DNA from: Lineus longissimus
Lineage: Eukaryota > Nemertea > Pilidiophora > Heteronemertea > Lineidae
Direction: 5' to 3'
DNA length: 64,000 nt
Assembly: GCF_910592395.1 (NCBI RefSeq)
Contig: NC_088318.1
Span: 9,546,349-9,610,348, forward strand
The notes under the pieces are model-generated. The model saw only the letters and a list, made by a program, of their open reading frames with translations, searched no databases and was not told the origin of the DNA. Positions 24,567-39,140 of this stretch are shown piece after piece. The stretch's first letter is position 1, and each line of letters opens with the position of its first letter. The position numbers were made by a program, and so were the translations under genes.

Positions 24567-27500
24567 CGTCGTCCGTTAGCAGGGCACGTTTCGTAACTGT
24601 TAGAGCTATTGAGTTGAAACTTGGTACACATGTACCCTTATGTAATGACACCTTGGAGACCAAGTTTCGGTCCGATTCGTTTCATGGTTTGGCCACCAGG
24701 GGGCCAAACGTTAAAAGTGAAAATATGCAATATCTCCCTTAATAGTAGTCGGGAAATTTTGAAAAAAATATGGTAGGTACTTCTAGCAAAGGTGCATCAT
24801 ATATCCTCCGGGTTTTTGATTTGACCTCCTTTTCAAGGTCACAGAGGTCAAATGGTGTAAATTGGCCATTAGGATGTAACGATGGCACATTTCTAAACTG
24901 CAATGACTATTGATACCAAATTTGGTACACATTTACCCATTAGTCAGGTGATCTCAGGGACCAAAGTTTGGTCCAATATGATTCACCACTTGACCACCAG
25001 GGGGCAAAATCCAAAAGCCTTAAAAATGTGATTATTCCTTAACTTCTTGCCCGATTGCCACCAATTTGATATCATGGGTACATCTAACCACCATACAGTT
25101 TATGTCACACAGGTTTTTAATTTGACCTTCTTGTCAAGGTCACAGAGGTCAAATGGCGTAAATTCGCCGTCAGGCCGTAACTATGGCACGTTTCTAAACT
25201 GCAATGACTATTGATCACAAATTAAGTACACATGTACCCCTTGGTCAGGTGATCTCAGGTACCGAAGTTTGGTGCGATCTGATTTGCCGTTTGGCCTCCA
25301 GGGAGGGGGCCAAATCCTAAATTCTTCAAAATGCCATTATTCCTAGTAATGACTTGCCCGATTGGCACCAATTTTATATCATAGGTACATCTAATTCTAA
25401 CAACCATTCAATGTGTCACCCGGGTCTTCTTTGATTTGACCTACTTTTCAAGGTCACAGAGGTCGAATGTACTGTAAATTGGCCATTTTGGGGAAATTGT
25501 AATTGCTTGGACCTACATCAAACCTAACACTACATGACACAATATCATGCTCTTTATCCATCTTTCCTCCACATGAGGTGAGCGCAATGGCCCTGGCCAT
25601 TTCATTTAGCTCAGCTGACCGAAGGTCCGCTGAGCTTATCAAATAGCTATTTGAGTGGCGTCTGTCCGCCAGTCAGTCACTCCGTCCATCTGTCCACAGG
25701 GGCACATTTTGTAACCGTAAGGTCTACAGACCTCAATTAGGCATGACAATTATGAGCCTTGTGAAGGCTACCTTCAGTAAAAAATTTGGCGCCATTTGAC
25801 CTACATTTAGTGCGCTAGGGGTCATCGAAGCGTTTTGGCCTTTTAGACCATAGCTCTCTTACCAACAGATATATGGCTTTCTAATCTCACCCACATTTTG
25901 CTAATTTTTTTCTAATCATAGCAGAATTGTGATTAATTCATCTATTGGCCATTAGGGGGCGCTACGGGCAAAATGCTAAAACTGGGTAATTTCAAATTTC
26001 CCGCCTCAAAACAACGGTATTCTAGTAATATGATAGGTCAGCCTGTGTTGCACGATGAAGTTAGACTCGTTATTTCTAGCGGAGCGATGATTTTGTAAGT
26101 GTCAAATTTTCTTTTTGGCTCACCGTAGGGGAGTCTATACAATACCGCAGTGTCCGTCGTCCGTCGTCGTCTGATCTGCCGTCGTCGTCCGTCGTCCGTC
26201 GTCGTCGTATCCTGTTTCAAAAACAGTGGCACGTTTCTTAACCGCTAAGCCTATGAACTTGTAACTTTGTACACAGGACTCCCTTGGTCAGATGACCTGT
26301 GACACTAAATTTCAGTCCGATCTATTTCTTAATTTGGCCACCAGGGGGCCGAATGTAGATATCTAAAAAGTGTGATATCTCGCTTATTAATGACTTGTTT
26401 GGAATGAAATTTTTGTGGTAGGTACTCATAGCAAGGATACATCATATATCATACGGGTTTTTAATTTGACCTACTTTTCAAGGTCACAGAGGTCAAATGG
26501 CGTAAATTGGCTGTTTCAGTGTAACTATGGCACGTTTTTCAACCTCCACAGCTATGAACTTGAAACTTAGTACATATAACCCCCTATACCAGATAACCTC
26601 TGGTGCTGAATTTCGGTCTGATCTGATTCTCAACTTGGCCACCAGGGGGCCGAATGTGGATACCTAAAAAGTGTGATAATTCGCTTATCAATAACTTGTT
26701 TTCAATAAAACTTTTGTGGTGGGTACTCATAGCAAGGATACATCATATATCGTACGGGTTTTTAATTTGACCTACTTTTCAAGGTTGCAGAGGTCAAATG
26801 GCATAAATTGGCTGTTTCACTGTAACTATGGCACGTTTCTCAACCGCCACAGCTATGAACTTGAAACTTGGTACATATAACCCCCTATATCAGATAACCT
26901 CTTGTGCTGAATATCGGTCCGATCTGATTCTCAATTTGGCCATCAGGGGGTCGAATGTGGATATCTAAAAAGTGTGATATCTCGCTTATTGATGACTTGT
27001 TTTTGATAAAACTTTTGTGGTAGGTACTCATAGCAAGGATACATCATATATCATATGGGTTTTTAATTTGACCTACTTGTCAAGGTCACAGAGGTCACAA
27101 CGCAGACACAGATATGGCCGAAATTGCATGTTTTGTGTTTTTCGTGTTGTGGCAATCCAAAGGTCGTGAGTTCAAACCCCGGTCAGGGACGGCCAAAAAT
27201 ATTTTTTTTATTTTATTATTTTTTATCTTTTCCCTTTTGTCTTTTCTGACTTGTATCTTACATTTTCTTGATTTTTTATTTATTTGGTGCCATATCATTA
27301 GGTGGCTATCTTTCAAGACAAACCACACCATCCCACAACTATTGCATGATTAACCCCTAACAATGACAAGTTCTTCCTCATACTCTCCCTTTCATATCGA
27401 CAGGTGAGCACAATGGCCCTGGCCATTTCATTTAAGCCTTTACGGAAACGTATTTTGGTTCGAAACTTCACACGTTTAAAGAAAAGATCAACGAGAATGT

Positions 27501-30500
27501 GTTCAAATGCCCTCATAACGATGAGTTCAACAGAATTTGGTCAAAACAACCTTCGAATGGAGTCAACTTTCTTTGCGAAATTGAAGCGACGACCTCATTA
27601 TTTATCGTAATTTATGCAGATCTGAGTCCAGCTGATGGCCGATGTTTTGATTTGTGTTCAAACTATTGGAAACTTCGGAAATTAGTTCTATTAGTTCTAC
27701 TACTCTGCAGGAGTATATTATAGCCATTGATGTTGACAGCTAAAAGCACGAAAACTTTGTTCAGGTTTCTCGTCCAATCACGTGACCTCTCCAATACTCG
27801 ATATGCACTCTTTTCGTCCACGTTTTAGGCCTATCTTCGGCCTGAACATGAAATCTAATAAGCGCAGTACTTAAATCAGATGTTTCTCTCGCCTTGAAAA
27901 CATTCCTGGGTAAAATCCATTGAGATTAGCCGAGTTAATCCACTTTTTCCGTGCCTAAAATCTCTGCCGCTGAATTCTATAAATAGAAACTATTAACATC
28001 GCGGCAATGTGGTTCCCATTGTGCGCCCTCCCACTTCACACCATGTCAGGAACTTTTACGGAGAGAGAGGGCGTGCAGTAAGAAGAATGGCCAAAATGAC
28101 GTCAGGTTTTCCTGGCAATATCTGTCAAGCATTGGGAAAGCATCTTTAATTCAGACAACGTTAGAACTAGAAAACGAATATGTTAATTTTCAAAATTAAA
28201 AGCAGATTTCACCACTAACCAGCCAAATCAGAATACAACGGCGCAAAATGTTCTCGCTTTCCTCCTGCTAAAAAACCTTGTTCCCGCACTCCTATTTTAA
28301 TTTATCCCAAGGAATATGATATGATCTGTTTTCACTTTTTTGTAATTAAATGGTATTCATATAATGAGATCAATAGTAGTGTCCGTGTCAGATCCCATCA
28401 TGGAGGTATAAATAATTATTTATACCTACATGATCCCATCGTTCAACTGGTCTTCTCTCCCCAGGTGCCTCACACGGACCTTCACGTCCCCATACTCAAG
28501 ACCAACTCTTACAATATCGCCCTCAAAACAACCCTGGAGTCATGAATTCACAGGTGCTCCTGTGAAATCTCAGTTCTAGTTTATTTATCAAACTTTATCA
28601 AAGGGTTACCCGGTTATCGAATCGAATGGATGTGTCGATCGTCGGGGCGGATTGATATGTGGTTAGGTTGTGCGTCCAAGGCGATTAGGTCATTCAGTTA
28701 GTTTGAGAAAGATCATGATCATGAAGATGCCTGTTGTGTTATCATAACTGGAAAATAAGTTGAAGTTATTATTAGTACTACGATTCTTACATGAGTAAAA
28801 AGTAGACGTTTTAAGCAACACAATAATGTTACTCCCATTTTTTCTGTAAAGCTACTGATACAACATACTGAACTAGGGATATCTTCCGTTGCCTCCTGTA
28901 ATATTTACATACCATGGCTGATTAGTTCAATCATATTTCATCCAGCTGGCAGCTCTGCATTGGAAATTTTAGTGGTATAACGTGTTCTCTTGACCTTCAA
29001 ACAGTAGTATAAAGCCGATATTTACTACTTTATACCCTCAGTCCTATGTTATTAGGTCATCCAGCTGAGCGCCAGGCCCTTGGGCCTCTTGTTTCCATTT
29101 TTAGCTCAGCTGACCGAAGGTCTGCTGAGCTTATCAAATAGCTATTCGAGTGGCATCTGTCCGCCAGTCAGTCACTCCGTCCATCTGTCCACAGGGGCAC
29201 ATTTTGTAACCGTAAGACCTAGAGACTTCAATTTTGCATTTCTGGATACTTCTGGTCAAACTCTACTTTCAGAACAAAATTTGTCGCCATTCGACCTACT
29301 TCCTGCGAGCGAGAGCGCATGAAGGAAACTGGCCTATATCGGCCTAGGAGCAGCAGAATTAGTCGAAATATGCTTTAATATTAAGATAAAATTCTTGAAA
29401 AACTATTTTATTGAGAAAAAGTTCAAAATTTTAACAGGAGAGGGCGCTACCTGCCTTTTAATTATTTCTGCTGATTCAAATTCCCGCCCGATGACGTCAG
29501 CCATCAATGAAGTCTCCTATTTGCCAGTTCTCAAAACATGGCAGCTACACAAAAAAACAGCAGTAGCTCCAGGAATAAATCACTGTTCACTTCAGCTTCG
29601 TAATCGATTGTACCCCCACTTTATTGTGTTTTGTGTGGTGTTCCTATTCAATCAACGATGTAAGGCCTTATTATGTTGGTTTTAATTGAGAAGTTGCATT
29701 ATAAGAGGCCTACGAAATACCGAAGCGGAGACAAATGGCGGCATGTTGTTTACTCCATGTGCAATAATCTTGGAGCTCAATGACACTCAGCTCGATGACG
29801 ATGGCCCGCTACCTAGCTACGGGCTAGTACTACGGTAGTCTGGTAGGCGATATTATCACTAGTTCGTTTCAGTGGTAGTCATAAGGTCTTTAGGGACTAC
29901 TTTCAGAAATTAGTTCTTGAAAATTTGGCCACATTTCTGTGAAAACGATATCGGAAGTGCATGCTCTGTTCGCGATGACATCGCTGATGTATTTTGAAGT
30001 GGAGAATTCCCACAGTATGTGCAGTGAATCGGCATGATTCTGTTCGCCTATTAAGTTTTAGTTCTACGATTCTTTCATGAGTAAAAAGTAGACATTCTAA
30101 GCAATACAATAATGTCACTCCCATAAAAATTGATTGGAAATTGAGGGAGCTATGGCATTCTCTTCGGCAACTGACAGCGCTGAATAAATACATTGCATAC
30201 TGTACAATACCAAATAGCATAGGGAATCAACAGAAATGACGTCATCGCTGGTCTAAATAGAAAACTACGGTGGCGCAGTAGAGCACAAGAAAAGGTTTAG
30301 CATTAACTTCGTCATGCAAGCTTCAGCAACAAAACGATTTCTCATGAATGATTTACTTGATCATCATCAGCTTGTTTTCCCCTGATAGATAAAAAAATGA
30401 TTTACAATTTCCATCAAAGTTTTCTATTTTGTGTATAGTCACATGTTATTTAACTGGCAAGGAGCCAAGCAGACAATCAAAACTTACTATTGTTCAATAA

Positions 30501-33500
30501 AACATAATTTTCTTAACTCTGTCATATTTTTCTTTTTCATACTAAACAACGCAGGTTTCCCTTCATGACCCAAGAATAATTCTTTAGACATTTTTAGCTC
30601 AGCTGACAAAGCTGATTGGTTCTTTAGCACATTCCTTCCACATGCCAAGAGGCTTGAAGGCCGTAAGGTTTTACTTGGTGATAATCTCTCCTCCCACTTC
30701 ACACATGATATTATGAGATCCTGTGAAGAAAATGACATTGCATTTGTCTGTTTTCCACCCAATTCCACCCATATTTGCCAACCACTTGATGTATCATTTT
30801 TTGGTCCCATGAAGCGCGCCTGGCGCAAGATTCTTTCTGATTGGAAGGCAAAAAACCGCAGGTCAGCTGCAGTGCCGAAAAGTGAGTTTCCTGGTCTACT
30901 GGTGCAGTTAAGTGCTGCCATTGCTGAAAATGCTCATGAAAATATGAAAAGTGGATTCCGAACATGTGGCATACACCCCATCAACAAGGATGTCGTACTT
31001 GCAAAACTACCCAACAATGCACCTGTTCACCAAGAGGCAGCATCTGAAATTTTGTCTTCTGCTGTTACAGATCTCCTCAAAGAAATGCGATATGATAAAC
31101 AAACCAAAGGTACAAAAAAATGCAAGTTACTTGCAGTAGAACCTGGGAAGAGTATTAGCACTTCTGATCTTAACAGATTGGATTCAGCAGAAGAGTCCAC
31201 TTCCCAGGGAAAAATGAAAAAGCGAAGGAAAACTAAGTGCAACAAACAGAACAAGGGGAAAGGGAAGAAAGTCAGTGTGGATGAGAACAATAACACTGGC
31301 AGTGGGGTTCCAACCCCAGAAACCAGTGAACGCTCTAGTGGCTCTAATGGAATTGGGCATCAACCTGATCCCCAGCTTGGAGAAGGATCCAGTGCTCTTC
31401 AAACAGAAGACACAAATGGGTCACTTGATGTTGGTAATGTGGACATTGCCACAGAAACAACTTCCAGTAACTTGCTTCAGAAAATGGGATCATTGAGTAA
31501 TCTAGGCATCAATGTTGTTGTTGCAGCAGTATATGAGAATAAGTGGTGGCTGGGTTAGGTTCTTGCAGTATCTCAAGAAAATGATTGTGCTGAAATTCAC
31601 TTCATGTTACCCAACGCTCCTGGACAAAGGTTCCAGTGGGGAGACAGTCGCGAGAAATGTTGGGTAAATTCTGTCAATATTCTGGGGGTAGTTCCTAGCG
31701 TGCAGCTGCAACCAGTGGGGAGGATCAGTACCAGATCTTTTCAGATATCTGATGATCTGATGGATGAAATTGAAGACATGTTTGTTGAAAAGCTATGCAA
31801 TTAAAACACTGACCATTCACTATTGGGGAAAGTAGAGGTCAGCTGTTAAAACGTAAGCACTTCCCGAGTGAAGGTTTTGAGTCAAACTGACACTGCTGCA
31901 TTCATTGTACCTATTTGGTCTTTTTTATCAGCATTTTGAAGTATTTTACTGTGTTCTTCAGGTAATTTTATTATGTTTGTTACAAATTAAGGTTTTTAAG
32001 TAACCCCAAACCTTGGGGTTTCTTTGCCATCTCTACAAACAAATTTTTTTCGGAAGATTGAACCTCTAGGGAATTATAGGTATCATGCCTATAGATGTCC
32101 CTAAAGGTACAATCTTCCCATACCATATCAAGTTTTTCATAGCATGTTAAGGCAGAGTTATTGATAAAAAACCGAAAATATGTGGCAAAGTACCCCTGTT
32201 TTACGGTATGTTTATAGTTTTATACACATTTCTTGTACAATTTTTTATCTGCAGCCTTGGACTGAAATATTTGTCAATGAACCAATGATCCATCCAGTGA
32301 CAAACCGACCCGAGCACAAACGCAGCTTCATACCCTCGCATAATGAAAGGTTAAAGGTTGGCCGAATGGTCCACGCAATGAAAATGGGTTGGATGAAACC
32401 GATGCGGCTGCCAGATGAAGAAAATGAGGAAGAGGAAAAATACTACAATATCTGGGGAGACGAGGATCAGAGTGAGGTCAACAAGAGGCTGAGGCAGCAT
32501 ATACCGGCACCGAAGTTACCCCTGCCAGGACATGCAGAGTCGTATAATCCACCGCCGGAGTATTTGATGGATAAAGATGAGGTAGCGTGTTTCTTCTTCT
32601 TCAGCATTTGCTCAGCACTGAGTCCAAGGCAGGACACGCATTTTAACTTGCCACTGCAGTTAGGCACAAATACAATTTAATGGCCTAGAGACTGTCTTTG
32701 GCCTGGGTGGGTCCATCGGGGCTACTGTCAACTTGCCCTGGCATTGACACAAGGAGGTTAAACCAGGGGTCAGTTAGCCCTGCAACTTAATTTTAAATCC
32801 TTTGAACTTTTCAGGAAGAAGCATGGAAAGAGATGGATCCCGAGGACCGGAGGCTGAATTTCATCCCAAGAAAATATTCTTGTTTACGATTAGTGCCATC
32901 TTACGTGCGATTTATCAATGAACGGTTTGAACGATGCCTGGATTTGTACCTCTGCCCAAGACAGCGCAAAATGAGAGTAAGAGTCAAGTAACAAAGTGAT
33001 ACAGTTTTTTGGGATGTATGACATTACTGATGATGATTCGATGCTGCAAGATTTTGCTCATGCTGTTATACGTTTTCATGAAACTTTGTTTTTCAACATC
33101 CGAATGTGTGGTAAATTGAATTGTTATCTTCATTTAGTACCTTGAAGTGATATCAATTAGAAGGTCGTTATTTAAACCAGCTGGCTAAACCAAACATCTA
33201 GTGCCTCCACCACTGCTTGTTAATGATAAAGATTCTTTAACCACTTCACCACTGGACATTTTTGATGTTATTCGGTTGAGTGTTGGAGTCTATAGCGTCA
33301 TTCCCGGAAATGACATGACATGCAATGTGCAGAGCTGCCAACCCCTCCAATTTTGGCGGAGTTGCTCTGATTTTGCACCACAAAAGTCAGAAACTCCAAA
33401 ACAGCAATTTCCCCCTGGCAAAAAATCTGCATTCTGGCTATAAAGGTTTAGTTTTTTGTTCAATCTCCGAATACCCGTTTGGCATCATTCTTCGTTCATC

Positions 33501-36500
33501 CTGGTGACTCTCGCTCACTGCAAACATTGTGCACTCTATGGACATGATGGAGTGCATGTGTATTCGAACAGTGATTCATTTTGCGTGTGCGACACTAACA
33601 AAAAAGCCAGCGCTTTTGGTATTGTTATTGAAATTTCTTCTACATGAGTGAGACGTGACCCTTGGTTTTGATTTTGAAGCTGGTACCATAATGAGAAGAA
33701 AACAGAATTCATGAAAAAGTATTTTTTTCATACTTAGTTTCCATTGCACTACTAGTGGAGCAAGTGAATTGCACTAGCTGTTAAGAAAAATTAAAAACTC
33801 GAATTCACCCCCTCAAAATCTGAAAAATATGGTGTTATAATAGATGAAGATTCTGACGTTTATTATTGCTTATCTATAGCTTTACAAATATGGAGGTTCT
33901 GGTGAAAAAGTCGGAAATGGGTCCTATAGGGGTTGGCAGCTCTGAATGTGTCATGCATCGTAGTACGTTGCATCATGATGTCATCAGACCGAAAAACCTG
34001 TCTACAGGAGCGCACGTCGACCAAAATTTCGAGCTACAGTAGTGAAGTGGTTGAAAGGTGGATCATGTCTAAAATTACTTTTTAAGCAGTTGTTTCTGCA
34101 ATAATAAGTCCATTTTGTTTCAGATGAATGTGAACGCTGAAGACCTTATCCCCAAACTACCAAAACCGAAAGATCTCCAACCATTCCCAACAACACAAGC
34201 AATAGTAAGGTCATAATTGAGCAGCTTGACTTCATTATTTTTATCCTTTAGAATGTTAGAATCACATGCAGAGAAACAGTTGGCCCCATTAAGGAATTAA
34301 CACTGCACTGGTGGGTCGCTGTACTAGCAATTATGGGACTAAAATGTCGACCAAAACCTGAGTCACTTGAAAGTTTGGGGTGGAAATGGAGTTCCCTCAA
34401 ACTGTAGTTTGGTGTTAATTTCCCAAAAAAATGATGAAACATGCAAGCAATGGCCTGAGTCTGAGTCAATAATGGGCTGGCGTGCTGGGTCCAAGAAACA
34501 AAATCAGTGTGCACCACTGCTTCGTAGTGAATGCATAATGATAATAAATCTGTGTTTTTTCCTCACTCTTAAAGGATAGCTCCTGGAATAAATCGTTGGC
34601 AGCCTTTTTGAACGAAACCAACGGAAATATATTAAATGAGTATTCCTCTTTACCACAAACCTTTTGAAAGTGGAAGAAATATTATAGTTCAGGGAGAAAA
34701 ATTGATATTAATAGTCCCTATTTTACTGACATGGACAGCGCCATTTTGAGTCAAATTTCCCTCGGTGATGACGCGGTGTGTGCAATGGCAGTGATTGGCT
34801 GAAATTCCGAAGCACCGATCGTGCATATTGTGGGCTTGTCACCGCTTTTCGCGCGTGCGCAGTGTGTGAATCCATGTCAATATCCGTTTCTTCGCGATCT
34901 CTCTCGCATGTCTCAAGATTTCACGCAATTAAATCATTCTAATTTCGTTTTATTTGGACATTCGCGTAATATATGGATTGCTTGAATGCAAAATGCCTCG
35001 GTGCATAGTCCTCATTTTGGCCATCAACATCGGGTCCAGCTGCATCTTCAATAGCTTGAGCCATAGCGTCATTGCCGTCAATCTCCCCCTCTCTTCATAT
35101 TCCGGCTCAAACTGGTAGCCCTGTACACCAACATTTCCCCCTACATCCAAATCTTCATAACTCCCGCTGCTCATCGAAGTGTCACTGCTGTCAACGTAGC
35201 TTTCATCATCTGAAGCCCCCTTGATAACAATACAATAACACGATCTCAAAATATCAATCGGCTGACTGCTATTGTGACAATACTGACAATGTGAATTGCA
35301 CACGTGACGTCACGATTCTCCGGTTTTGGAGGAGAGATCGCGAAAAAAGTGAGAAAATGGCGCCCTCCATAAACTCTGTGTTTAGTGGATTTAAAACACC
35401 TTTATTGGTACAAACGCAAATTTTTGAGCGATATACAGTCCTATATTGGAATAATAATGATATACGGAATATGCAGGTGCATTAGTTTTCCCGATTATCG
35501 CTATAGCGATTTATTCCAGGAGCTATCCTTAAAGGCATTAGGCTAGTCTCTATTTAATTAAATTGCCTGAGAGGCCTTCGGCTGAAATTCTGACTGTCAC
35601 ATGTCATTTGATACAGGTGTACAAAGGACATAAAGGTCTGGTGCGAACTTTCAGTGTTGATCCTGAAGGGCAGTGGCTGGCATCTGGCTCTGATGACGAA
35701 AGCGTGAAGTTCTGGGAAGTATCCACTGGTCGGTGTATGAAGACAATGAAGGTTAAAGGTGCTGTGAAGTCTATAGCATGGAATCCTAATCCAGCTCTTA
35801 GTCTGGTAGCCATTGCGGTGTAAGTATCACGAAATGTTGCTGGGTTACTAATGCAGCTGTCAATGTGAACTCTGGCAATCGTAGGAATTAATGTCGATTT
35901 TATGGTGAAGTAAGAAACGGCGCCCCGTAATTATTGGCCAAGGCAGTTTATGTGCACAACACCTATTGTATGTTTGTTACATTCTTCTAGTAATAATAGG
36001 TGACGCAATCAATATGCATAGTGTTGTTTCACGAGAAAGTCGAGATTTTGGAGGTAAAAGTTGGACAGAGACATTGTTCACTATTAATTATGGACTTGAA
36101 CACGAAAGCAAAAAATGCTGTCCCCGACATCGATCTCAAGCCCGATCGCCCACCAAGTCTCCTCCAATCTGTTCCCCACCGACCATCTGCCACAGCGCCG
36201 GAAAAATCAATAATTTGTGCACAGAACCAGTCAATGTATATTCCCGCTCATCGAGTTGATTGGTCAGTTATTTGCTCACTTGAGTTCATGAATGAATGTG
36301 TAGTGTACTATGACCATATTTGGCAGAGCAGAATTGCTTTGGTAAATTCTGTCAGGCTTCAGGTTTTCTGTGCATGTGCAGTGTATGGAATTTGTGCAAA
36401 GAGCGATGGCACGTGTGCAACGTGTGTCTTATCTTGTGATATTCAAAGTGCTGGTAAATTTTGACGATGTATCGGGTTCTGTCAAAGACGTTGAGGAGGG

Positions 36501-39087
36501 AATAAAGAACAAGTTTTGCTGGGCATGGCTCAGGGAAGACATTGAGTGCCATTTCCAAGGATTTGAGTGCCATTTCCAAGGGGCTGAAAGTTGGGGAAGG
36601 GCCACTTTTTGAATTATTTTGAAATCTTTAACCCGTAAAAAAGCCGATAAATTAATTGGGATGGAATGCTAAAATCTCCCCTCAGATGCCTGTAAATGGT
36701 ACCTCTGGGCATATAATTTTCAGCAGCCGTCAGTTTCATACCATTTAAAAAATGTCAGGCTATGCCACTCAGTTCCACTCTCGTGCCTGGTATTCATTTT
36801 AAATATTGTTGGCAAAAAAAAATCACTTTTGGTAGAAAAAAGCCTGATTTTACCCAAAAGCAACATTTTTGGCATTAAAGACCAACAGAATTTATTGGGG
36901 AAAAAACCCGGTACTAAGATGGTTAAAAACATGAGCAGTGACTTTGAATGAAATATTTCAAATTTGCAGGACATTGCTATTGCCAACATTATTTTCTTAC
37001 CTGGGTCCAATAGGTTTGGCCAGAATGAGTGGAACAGGCTACCAAATTCTGTGCGGGGGTCAAAATTAGTTTACCTCGACTGTTCACTTCATAAACCTGA
37101 CCAGTTCACATATCGAAGCTACTGATAAGAACTAATAAGGATGAATCTTGTTTTAACAGTTAATGATGTCCTTCATTTCAGAAATACTGATGTGTTACTT
37201 GTCAACCCCAGTCTTGGTGATAAAGTTATTATCACTGCAACAGATAACATGCTGAATGTGTTCGAATCACCAGATGACGTTTCAGGTAAAAGATTTCATC
37301 ATCATTCATGTATTCTTCCGAAAACTCTGCACAGGTTCAACCCTTATCTGTCAACCTTATCACAACCCATCAAGGATTAACATTCTGTAGGCCATCAAGA
37401 TCTGCTGAGAGTGATCCAAGAGATCGAATGACCAACCATTGACTGTTTAAGAAAGTGCTCTATAGTTGTTGGCTATACTTGACAGTATGAATCCCTACTG
37501 TACGTCTCGGTGAAATATAATATCATTATTATGAGAGTTTGGATCCTAACAGTCATGGAAAGCCAATAACCACTCTGAAAATTATTAACCTGAAAGAGGT
37601 TATGAAGCATTTGACTCTTAATATGCACATTAGCCTTAATGCTCATAAAAAGCTGACTCACCTTTCTGACTGTTTGCAATACTGTGATAGTTTGGTCCTT
37701 GCAATCCTATGAGGCTGTTGATGTTGTTTGAAAGAGTATGAAAAGGAGCACAATACTATTGAGAAAAAACTGTTTTTTCCTTAGTTTAGACTAGACCATT
37801 ACTATATATGCTTCGCTTATTCCTATCTTCAGCGAAACCAAACCTAGTGACATGGGATGACGAATGCCCCGCTGCAGAGCATGATGAGGGTCTACGGCTT
37901 CGGTTGTCTCATGCCAATCCTGTCAGTCAGGTGACATGGCATAGCCGAGGCGATTATTTTGCTACACTGATGCCAGAGGGACAGAGTATGTCAGTTGTTA
38001 TACATCAGTTATCAAAGAGAAAGTCACAGGTAATTGAAAAATATTATTTAACAAAATAATCGTAGTAACACATTCAAATCATTCATAACTCGATGAGAGT
38101 TTCAAAAGGATTCGAACTCTGCTCGGATGATAGAATGTTGATAGAATGTTGATGACATTGTCTGGACATTTTGGAAATGTTTTAAAAAGGAGGTCTAGTG
38201 TGGCTGGAACTGGTGTTCTGAAATGTTATTACCTCACCTCTTGGAACTGGTGTTCTGAAATGTTTCAACTTTTTATCTTGGAAACTTGGGGGCTTTCTTT
38301 ATAAATAGTGTTTTGATGTTATGGAGAAGTTTTGAAAAGTTCAATTTGATTCTAAAAGGAGTTGTGAAGTACAATGAATTTCTCACTTGTGACCCTTCCA
38401 TCTATTTTCAGAGTCCTTTTAAAAAGTCTAAGGGTCTCGTCCAATGTGTTCGATTTCATCCAACAAGGCCATTCTTTTTTGTTGCTGTGAGTATCTTTAG
38501 TCCTTCGATCATGAGGGTAACTCATTTCTGTAGAATTTGCTCTCAGTGCACACCTACTTGATATGGGTGTGTATACATGAGTTTCATGGTGCAATCTCCA
38601 GGAACGTTGTCAAGCTACTCTTGGCATGCACACTGGCTGAGCTTGTCAAACAAGCTGCTCAGTGGCGTCCGTCTGTCAGTCAGTCTGTCCGTCCGTCCGT
38701 CCGTCCGTCCGTCCGTCCGTCCGTCCGTCCGTCCGTCCGTCCGTCCGTCCGTCCGTCCGTTAAACCCATGGTGCACATTTTGTAACCGTAAGACCTAGAG
38801 ACTTCAATTTTGCATTTCTGGATACTTCTGGTCAAACTCTACTTTCAAAACAAAATTTGTCGCCATTCGACCTACTTCCTGCGAGCGAGAGCGCATGAAG
38901 GAAACTGGCCTATATCGGCCTAGGAGCAGCAGAATTAGTCGAAATATGCTTTAATATTAAGATAAAATTCTTGAAAAACTATTTAATTGAGAAAAAGTTC
39001 AAAATTTTAACAGGAGAGGGCGCTACCTGCCTTTTTAGCTCACCTCTTAGCAGAGGTGAGCTTATCCCATACCGTGGCGTCCGTCGT

Positions 39088-39140
<53 letters not shown>

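Larger units (their letters stand above)
25606..29091 (+). mobile_element. R2 repeat, copy b (long subfamily, with R3 nested)
   Basis: Starts TTAGCTCAGCTGACCGAAGG and ends ...AGGCCCTTGGGCCTCTTG. From 27431 it continues exactly where it was interrupted at 26114 by R3 copy e, in agreement with copy f. It contains the CTCF-like site TGGCCATTAGGGGGCGCTAC at about 25944-25963. Confidence 0.75.

Noticed and set aside
36000-36464. 154-residue ORF in BOP1 intron 8
   Set aside because: No motif, not repeated elsewhere in the window, and overlapped by another equally long frame.
38686-38761. CRISPR array
   Set aside because: Tetranucleotide microsatellite without spacers, in eukaryotic DNA.
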